From Eupeodes corollae (lineage: Eukaryota; Arthropoda; Insecta; Diptera; Syrphidae): a DNA stretch of 64,000 nt. The stretch covers positions 54,962,946-55,026,945 of the forward strand of contig NC_079147.1 in assembly GCF_945859685.1 (NCBI RefSeq), given 5' to 3'. Below, piece by piece: positions 56,641-64,000 of the stretch. The notes beneath the pieces are model-generated. The model was not told where the DNA came from. It was given only the letters and a program-made list of their open reading frames with translations, and did not search any database. Every line of letters begins with the position of its first letter. Position 1 is the first letter of the stretch. A program made the translations under genes and the position numbers.

Positions 56641-58072
56641 GAAAAGAAGCTGGAATGCGACCCACACTGATAACTTCCCATCCCGTCTGTCGATTTGTCT
56701 TGCTTAAAAGTTTGTCTATATGTACTAGTATCAATTTTACCAAATTTGCGTACTATTTTTAATAGATTTTATTTTTCATGAAAAACGGACTGTTGGATTT
56801 TTATATAAAAATCACTGAATATCAAAAACAATATTTTCTGTAAAATAAAATAAGTTTGAAGCCAATATTTTTAATTTTTGAAAAGCTATTTGAGTCGAAA
56901 GTAAATTTTTACAGTTTTAGTATTGTTTTTTTTAGAGTTTTATTTTTTGTAAAAACACCGTCAATTCGATTTTCTTCAAAATTCTATTGAATGTTGAAAA
57001 CAATATTTTTTATAAGATAAAATAAGTATATAGTCTAACTTTCAAGTTTTTGAAAACATATTTGAATCCATATTCAATTTTTACCAACTTTTGTTAATTT
57101 TTGTTCGGTTTTTAATTTTTTATAAAAAAAACTGTCAATTCGATTTTGTTCAAAATTTTACTGAATGTTGACAACAACATTTTTTTAAAGATAAAAGTAA
57201 ATTAAAGCCAATATCTCAAAGTTTTGAAAAGATATTTGAGTCGAAAATCAATTTTTACCAACTTTTATTAATTTTTTTTTTAGGTTTTTATTTTTTGTAA
57301 AAAAAACTGTCAATTCGATTTTCTTTAAAATTTAACTGAATGTTGAAAACAATATTTCTTATAAGAAAAATTAGTTAGAAGCCTAAATTTTAAGTTTTTG
57401 AAAATATATTTGAATCGATATTTAATTTTTACGAACTTTGAGTAATGTTTTTTTTAGATTTTTATTTTTTATAAAAAAAACTGTCAATTCGATTTTTCTC
57501 AAAATTTTATCAGATTTCAAAAACATTATTCTCCGTTGCTCAAAATTGTTTTGGAGATGAAATCATATGTTAGTCGTTAAATTTAGGAGGTGACAGATTT
57601 TTTTTTTCAGTTTTTTTGATTTAGAAAAAAAACCGTTAGATAGATTTTTTTCAAAAAATAAATTTCTTTCAGATCACGTTACAGTTTATTATATAAAATT
57701 TAATTCAAGTCTCTAGCGTTTTTGGTTTGTAAGATATTTAGGGTTAACCAAAATTTTCACCTTTTTTTTAAACTGCTATGGTAAAAAAACCATCCACGCA
57801 ATTTTCTTGAGAGCCCTTTCTGCATCTTTTTGCCTTATTATCTGTATGACAAAATTTATTTGAAGTTGATATCTCTTCTGGTTCTTGAGCTATGGACGAC
57901 GAAAAAAACGTCGCGAACGTACAGACGTACGAACGTACGTACACACGCACGCACAGACATCTTTCTAAAAATCTTTTATTTCGACTCTAGGGACCTTGAA
58001 ACGTCGTGAAATGTCAAAATTTTCAATTTGACAAATCGGACCCATTACAATAACTTCCTATGGGAAGGTAAT
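56641..58072 (+). repeat. HER, longest uninterrupted copy (1.4 kb)
   Basis: The left end is GAAAAGAAGCTGGAATGCGA and CACACTGATAACTTCCCATC. About five core units of roughly 170-180 bp follow, each with an ACTGTCAATTCGATTTT marker and an AATGTTGAAAACAATATTT marker. The right end is AAGATATTTAGGGTTAACC, GATATCTCTTCTGGTTCTTG, ACGTACAGACGTACGAACGT and the palindrome ending TAACTTCCTATGGGAAGGTA (58051-58070). It starts exactly where the RNase H LINE ends. No protein frame is visible. Confidence 0.85.
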
Positions 58073-58166
58073 AAATAAACAGATGCATATAAATATTACT
58101 TTTTTTTATAATCAATAGGTAAATAAGAATTTAGGAATGTATATCAAATATATTTAAGTAAACAAA

Positions 58167-58356
58167 AGTAGTACCCGTGGCATGATAGTCAGTGCGTTGG
58201 ACTGTCATACGAGAGGTATTGGGTTTGATTCACGAGTACTGCCTCTTGCGAGGAATTGATAAATGCCACAAGAGCAATTCTTGTTATGAAAAAGCGCTTT
58301 CTTAAATTAGCCGTTCGGATTCGTCTTAAAACTGTAAGTCCCCTCTATCCCTGCTA
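58167..58356 (+). repeat. tRNA-derived SINE, 3'-truncated
   Basis: The head AGTACCCGTGGCATGATAGT, C, AGTGCGTTGGACTGTCATAC is well kept. Part of the box B/linker region is deleted (GGGTTTGATTCACGAGTACT). The body ends at CCCTCTATCCCTGC before a short (TA)n run. The LINE-like tail is missing. Confidence 0.85.
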
Positions 58357-58397
58357 TATATATATATAAAGTTGAGTTAGATTAACTTTTTTAATTA

Positions 58398-60065
58398 TTT
58401 GTTGCAAATGTATTCCAAAAGTGAGTTTTTTTATCAAGATGAATTCCTAGGTATTTAACACTTTTTTCATAGTTTACAGTAGAACCACCAATTTGAAGAT
58501 AGTTGCAGGTTGGTTTTAATTACGGAACCAACTGAATCTGATGCATAAATACAGGTATCGTCTACAAAAATTCCCTTTTCACAGTATCTTAAACTGCGAA
58601 AATCAGATGTGAATAAAATGTATAAGATCAATCCAAGAACTGATCCTTTAGGAACATCAGCTTCAATACTATACATTTCGGACAAACTATTGTTGACAAA
58701 AACTTTGAATTTTCTGGAACTAAGAAAAGACTTTATTATCTTAATAAGATACATTGGAAAGTTCATTATTAATAGTTTGTGTATAAGGCCATTATGCCAA
58801 ACAGTGTCAAATGCCTTTTCAATGTCTTCCTAACGCTAAATTACTTTTTACATCTTTCATTATTCTGTGAAATTGATGTACAGTATTAAGAAAAGTTGTG
58901 AACCCAAATTGTTCCGGAGGCAATAAGCTATTTTGGTTGATTTGAGTTAGCAATTTTATTTAAATAATTTGTTCAAAGCATTTGCTTAGAACTAAGGAGT
59001 CTAATTGGCGTATAGCTAAGTGAATCACTGGCTTGCTTACCTGGCTTTAGGATAGGTATTATTTTTGCTTTTTTCCATTGTGATGGGAAATATCCTCGTT
59101 TAAAACAACAATTATAAAATTTTGTTAAAAATACTATTCCAGATTTTGGAAGATTTTTTAAATATGAGTTTCTTAGATTGCCAAATCTTTTTGCCTTTCT
59201 AATTTTTAGTGTTTCCAACATAGTTTGTATGTCATTTGGGCAAACAACATTATTATTTTCTTCAATTAAACTTGTATCTACTAAACTTATGGATGTATTG
59301 ACTGCAGATTCATTGCAATTAGCGCATGAAAAGTATGCGCTAAAGCGTTCCTTTTTCGGAACTTGCAACCATTATCGAATCGCCAACTTTTAGAGCGGGA
59401 ATAAACGGTTTCGTTTTATTAATTACTTTTACAATATTCCAGAACGGCATGATAGAATCTTCTAAGTCTTGTAATTTACGATTAAAACAATTATTTTTAA
59501 AAGCATTTTTGGAATCTTTGAATAAGGCATTTAGAATTTTAATTTCTGAGAGCAGGTCAAGATCCCTATTTCTCATCCATTTGGTCCTTAATCAGATACT
59601 AAATTTACCCATTTCAATGATATTGCCATGTAGTTGAATTGGATTACCTGCTCGTATAGTTTTCTTTGGTACAGATACATTAACGCATTCAATAACTGAA
59701 GTAGTAAAGAAAGATATACTTTCGTCACTATTGTTTTCATTGAAATCTCCTGTCAGAAAGATAGGCATATTTTTAATGTTTAATTGTTCCTTATAGCTCC
59801 TCCAATTTGCATTTTTGAAGTCATAGATTTCATTAATTTGAGCTACAGGGGATTCGAAAACCCCCGTTGTGACAGCCAGATGATCCGAACTTAGTTCATT
59901 AATTACCATAGGTTGACTGATAATTCCTGGCATATTGGTTAGAAAAAGATCTGAAGTCGAGGGATTGGAACGATTATTTGAAGAATAATAAGTTGAGTGA
60001 GGTGGGTAAGAAATATCAAACAAGTGTCTCTGATTGAAATTAGAAAAAATAATAAGAAATAATAA
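58398..60065 (-). mobile_element. Jockey-like LINE, truncated, endonuclease to palm
   Basis: Minus-strand motifs in order: endonuclease C-terminus with SDLFLTNMPGIISQPMVIN and ELSSDHLAVTTGVFESP (60000-59850), linker SVPKKTIRAGNPIQL and MRNRDLDLLSEIKILNAL, then fingers LETLKIRKAKRFGNLRNSYL, FPSQWKKAKIIPILKPGKQA and YTPIRLLSSKQML. Palm text follows: NFPMYLIKIIKSFLSSRKF, VPKGSVLGLILYILFTSDF and FVDDTCIYASDS (catalytic DD), and finally VKYLGIHLDKKTHF. Frameshifts separate the blocks. The 3' end is lost at 58398 and the 5' end at an AAT-rich run near 60065. It is a different family from the CR1-like copies. Confidence 0.82.
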
Positions 60066-60089
60066 TAAATAATTAGAAATAATAATAAG

Positions 60090-60475
60090 AAATATTGTTT
60101 TCAATATTCGGAAAATAGAATTGAAAGTTTTTTTTTAACAAAAAAAAAAGCCTAAAAAAATAAATAATTAAAGTTTGAAAAAATATATTTTCGGCTCAAA
60201 TATTTTCAAAAATTAAAAATATTGTACGTAATTTAATTTTATCTTTTAAGAAAGTTTGAATCTCGACTCAAATATCTTTCCAAAAATTGAAAATATTATA
60301 AGAAATAAAATTTTTTTAGAAATGCTACTAAAATTGGTAAAATTTATAGTTGGACTAAGAATATTTGAACTGATAACTTTCTTAAAAAAAATACGAAAAC
60401 CTACAAAGTTTTAAGAAAAACAAATCGAAGAGATGGAAAGTTATCAGTGTGGGTCGCATCCCATCCTCTTTTTAC
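60090..60475 (-). repeat. HER left end and core, inverted
   Basis: Core markers in antisense (AATATTGTTTTCAATATTCG; GACTCAAATATCTTTCCAAA) lead to AAATCGAAGAGATGGAAAGT, T, ATCAGTGTGGGTCGCATCCC and ATCCTCTTTTTAC. The last bases mark the element edge and the border with the UGT locus. Confidence 0.75.
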
Positions 60476-61105
60476 GTATGGAATGCTAAATGTTTTGTTC
60501 AATAATTAATTTCAAAGTTTCTTGTTGACTTTTATTATTCATATTCATTCATAAACTACTTAAAACATTTGAGTTATACAAACACTTTTGACATCTTAAT
60601 CTCCTGAAAGACTATATTACTCATTTACTCATGTTTCAGGAGAACAATTTGGTAAAAGGTTTTGATACACACGTGAAATTACAAATGACTGATTTAATTG
60701 AAAAGTGGGTGATTGCTTTGATTTAATAACAGTTCCAGACTCATTAAAAATATCAGAAATTATTTTGATTTAGAGCGATTTGACTGTTTTTATGTTTTCA
60801 AAATTCTGAAATTATAAAATATTCGCATAGACGAGAGTATAAATAAATTTTGATTGGCAGCACACTCTTAATTTGCAAATCATTATAAAACAATAAGATC
60901 AATACTTTCCTCTAATATGCAATCGATAAGATTAAAAATTATCACAATCTGAGAAGTTTTCAAACAATTCAAGATAAGATGTTGAAATAAAAATACAAAA
61001 GCCTGTAAAGTCTGGTGGTTGTACTTGTCTCAATCAATCATCACCGATTTAGTTTAGTTTCGATTTTTCTTGCTGCGTGAAGTTCGTTGTGTTATTTTAG
61101 TCAGA
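60476..61105 (+). promoter_or_regulatory. UGT upstream region with candidate TATA box
   Basis: This is the first stretch in the window that belongs to a host gene. TATAAATA at 60838-60845 is the best TATA candidate, 260 bp before the start codon. The transcription start is not resolved. The last ~70 bp (CACCGATTTAGTTTAGTTTC and beyond) resemble 63795-63870 upstream of the next paralogue, so the leader was duplicated with the gene. Confidence 0.4.
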
Positions 61106-62793
61106 ATGAAGCTCCAAACTATTATTTTTGGCAGTTTATTGTTGTTGCATTATTCAATGGTCAGGACTGAAGCTTCAAATATACTCGGTGTGTTTTTGAG
61201 TCCTAGTCCTTCTCATGTTATCGTACACATGGGCATTGCGAGGGCTTTGATTGATCAAGGCCACAATCTAACCATTATAACGTCGATGCCTTTGAAAGAT
61301 AAGAATCCAGCCTTTCGACACATCCACCTTAAGAGCCTTGATATCTCAACCGGAAAATTCATCACCAAAATGAACGAAACGCCATTGTTGCTGAAACCCT
61401 TTGCTATGTATTCGATATTAAAAGAATTTGGAGGAACATTTTCAAATTTTTCCAACGATCCTGCATTTATAAGTTTCATGAAGGAGGACAATCATTTTGA
61501 TCTTATGCTGCATGGATATGTTTTTAATGATTATCTACTGGGCTTGGCTGCGCATTTTAAATGTCCCGTGGTCTTATCTTGGATAGTTCAACCTTTTGGT
61601 CAGATAAACAGACTTATTGGTAATCCAATCAATTCGGAGTTTGTTCCATTTGCACCGTTTTTCGACCCTAAACCAATGGATTTTCCAAACAGAGTTGTAA
61701 CCTTTATGGCAAATGTTTTTGAAAGGATTTTGAGCGAGTTTCTTTATATATATTCTGAGAAGGTTTACACGTAAGTTTTCTTAGAAGCTTCCCGAAACGT
61801 GAGACAGTTACATTTTGTTTTATTTTTTAGTGCAAACTTTCCACCTGACAAATATCCGACATTAAAACAAATGCAAAACAATATTTCAATGGTTCTATTC
61901 AATCATCACTTCAGTGAAGGTCCAATAAGACCCTTAGTTCCGGGATTAGTTGAAATTGGAGGTATTCAAGTTAAGGATAAACCAGATCCCTTACCAAGTG
62001 TAAGTTAGAACACTCGTAACTCATTTAACAATAATATATGATTAAAACAAACCCTTCACTTCAGGATGTTAAAAAATTCCTCGACAACTCAACCAAAGGT
62101 GCTATTTTCTTCAGTCTTGGTTCAAACGTTAAGGCAAACCATATTGGCCCCGAAGTAATGGAATTAATTTACAAAACCCTCTCCAGTCTTCCATATGATG
62201 TGATTTGGAAAATTGACACCGACAAACCCTTGGGAACTGCTCGAAATATACTTTTTAAAAATTGGCTTCCCCAAGACGACATATTGGCTCATAAGAATTT
62301 AAAGCTCTTCATAACACACGCTGGCAAAGGAAGTGTAACAGAAGCCGAATATCATCAGGTTCCCATGGTAGCACTGCCTGTTTTTGGAGATCAGCCCGCA
62401 AACGCTCAAATTATGCAAGATAAAGGTCATGGCATTTCACTTGACCATACAAACTTGACAGAAACTTTGTTTAGAAATACAATTTTGGAGGTAATGGAAA
62501 ATGACAAATACAGAAATGCGATTGAAAGATTTTCAAAACTCTATCGAGATCGGCCACTGACAGCTCGGCAGAATGCTGTTTATTGGATTGAGTATGTAAT
62601 TCGACACAGGGGAGCACCTCATATGCAGAGTCCTTTAAGGACAATGAATTTCTTTCAACAAAACAGTATTGATGTCTTGTTGTTTTTGGGTGTTTCCATT
62701 TATTTGATTTATAGAATTTGTAAAATTAGTCTACGTCTTTCAATTTTGATTATGAAAAAAATGCTTAGGATCAATAAAACGAAAAAAGATTAA
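61106..62793 (+). CDS. UDP-glycosyltransferase (insect UGT), three exons, 520 residues
   Basis: UGTs transfer sugar from a UDP-sugar to lipophilic substrates on the ER lumen side (detoxification, pigments, hormones). Exons: 61106-61770, 61831-61999 and 62065-62793; introns of 60 and 65 bp are GT...AG and keep the frame, giving 520 residues, the family's usual length. The start at 61106 is chosen because it begins a signal peptide (MKLQTIIFGSLLLLHYS, cleavage near residue 23). An upstream in-frame ATG at 61070 would add 12 polar residues. The family's N-terminal catalytic His is probably H37 (SPSPSHVIVHMG). The UGT signature runs from F360 to Q388 (FITHAGKGSVTEAEYHQ, then VPMVALPVFGDQ). A membrane segment lies near 481-497 and the tail ends KTKKD, a KxKxx-type ER signal. 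No break is seen. The substrate cannot be predicted. Confidence 0.95.
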
Positions 62794-63794
62794 GAAATAA
62801 CATCACGACTTATCTTTTAATATCGTGTCATTATCTCAAAAAAGAACTTATACAAGTTTAGTAAGGCCGCAAATCTTTCGCTGAACAGCGTGCTACACAC
62901 ATTTCCAACAACTATTTTTTAAGATCGTCAGCCAGATCATTAGATTCCTTTATTTGGAATACTTAGTCTTTATTCGAGCATTAACTTTTCAATGGGGATT
63001 GAACTTTTATATAACTAGCTTAAAATGTACTTTGATATTCTAAGAACTGCTCCTTTTGGAGTAAAACATCTTATTTATCAAAATTAAGATACATTTTTGT
63101 AACTTCGAAGCACTGAATTGACAGCTTACTACATAACAAGTATTAACTGCCTTAAGTGTCCTATCTCGTAACTTGCTTTTTTAAACTTGCGTATCATGTT
63201 TTTAATACTTGATTTTGTATGCTCTTGTAGTAACCTAGTAAAAACGTTTCTCAAAAACGTAGTCTCAAAGTTATCTACACTTCGATTCTTCGTAGTAGTT
63301 AAGAAAAAGAATGTTGGAAAATAAAGAAACCTTTCTATTTACGCACAGAAACAAGAAAATTAACTTCGAAGAGTGAAGTTAACTTATTTTTTTACAGAGA
63401 TCGAATCGATCGTTATTGATTGCTGCTTATTGCAAGTCATCGTAGTAGATTCCGCCAGAGGTTGATATTAACTAATTTTGAAAAAGCTGGTAACTAATAA
63501 AAAACTTGGCATATGACTCTTCAAATTAAGTTAAAAATACATTTCTTTTGAGAGAGAAGAAGTTCGAGAGTCGATTGAAATTTGTCCGTAATCTTCAAAG
63601 ATAACAAAATAAACTATAGATAAGGGTTTGATGTTAGCGCCATTCTTTCTACAAGAAGGTCTCTATACTTCATTGATAAGATTAAACTTTGGGTATGACA
63701 AATTGAGAATTTTTCTATCAATCGAAGATAGTATGTTTAGAAAAAAGCAAAGTGTCTAATGGTCTTCGGTAGTAGCATTGAATAGAATCAATTT
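62794..63794. other. UGT 3' flank and intergenic spacer
   Basis: No second gene or element is seen. AATAAA at 63320-63325 is the first good polyadenylation signal, but at 0.5 kb past the stop codon it may not be the one used. Confidence 0.45.
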
Positions 63795-64000
63795 TATCAG
63801 CGATTTAGTTTGATTTCGTTGTTTCTCGCTATAAGTTCTTTATAAAAGGTTTACGGTGTTATTATGAGTCACAAGAAGACTTCAAACTATTATTTTTGGT
63901 AGTATATTTTTGTTTCATAATGTAATTGTCAGTACTGAAACTGTTAATATACTCGGAGTGTTTTTGAGCTCTGGTCAGTCACGAAAACTCAAACACACAG
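63795..64000 (+). pseudogene. 5' end of a tandem UGT paralogue; start codon absent; cut by window edge
   Basis: The leader (63795-63865) and first exon align with those of the gene at 61106. The homologous frame reads LQTIIFGSIFLFHNVIVSTE, then TVNILGVFLSSGQSRKLKHT. Where the first gene has its ATG, this copy has ACAAGAAGA, and in frame there is a TGA at 63865-63867 and no ATG through 64000. A nearby ATG at 63864 is in another frame and stops within 13 codons. The residues around the expected catalytic His (SPSPSHV in the first gene) are SSGQSRK. It looks inactivated, though an alternative upstream exon or a sequencing error cannot be ruled out. Confidence 0.7.

Noticed and set aside
61070..61105. 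Upstream in-frame methionine extending the UGT by 12 residues
   Set aside because: The extra residues are charged and would push the signal peptide away from the N-terminus. The start at 61106 gives a normal signal peptide and the usual length.

Overview
The window is an AT-rich piece of an insect nuclear genome, most likely a true fly (Diptera). The evidence is the single-copy host gene (an insect-type UDP-glycosyltransferase with 60 and 65 bp introns), the mixture of RTE-, CR1/Jockey- and LOA/I-like LINEs with mariner and Tc1 transposons, and the general base composition. The species cannot be fixed from the sequence. No bacterial features, rRNA, tRNA gene or CRISPR array is present, and almost everything left of 60.5 kb is transposable-element debris or anonymous AT-rich sequence.

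Layout. 0-3.3 kb: SINE and LINE fragments, a 2 x 150 bp tandem repeat, and a 5'-truncated LINE with a perfect 15 bp target-site duplication that has landed on a TATA/initiator pair. 3.3-5.2 kb: anonymous. 5.2-10.5 kb: an RTE-like LINE, a Tc1-like transposase remnant and a second LINE, bracketed by a ~230 bp inverted repeat. 11.4-40.6 kb: one direct tandem segmental duplication. Unit 1 (about 11.86-20.75 kb) and unit 2 (about 23.72-40.57 kb) share the same backbone. Unit 2 is nearly twice as long because it holds a Ty3/gypsy remnant, a SINE, a solo LTR, a hairpin-ended repeat and a LINE 3' end that unit 1 lacks, while unit 1 has lost one block. 40.7-60.5 kb: inverted and nested copies of a hairpin-ended repeat family (called HER here) carrying SINE, LINE and mariner insertions. 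60.5-64 kb: the UGT locus, with one apparently complete three-exon gene encoding 520 residues and, at the right edge, the start of a tandem paralogue whose start codon is missing.

How the parts work together. The UGT is an ER-membrane detoxification enzyme. The rest is a mobile-element ecosystem: a tRNA-headed SINE shares its last ~34 bp with the 3' end of the RTE-like LINE at 5.6 kb, which suggests that LINE (or a sister copy) mobilised the SINE. SINEs and LINEs have inserted into mariner and HER copies with readable target-site duplications, and the duplicated block supplies empty sites that date several insertions relative to the duplication. The most notable undescribed material is the HER family: a right end closing in a palindrome, a GC-richer left end, and a core of ~170 bp direct repeats, often arranged in inverted pairs. 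All family names, identities and ages were judged by eye; no database search was possible.
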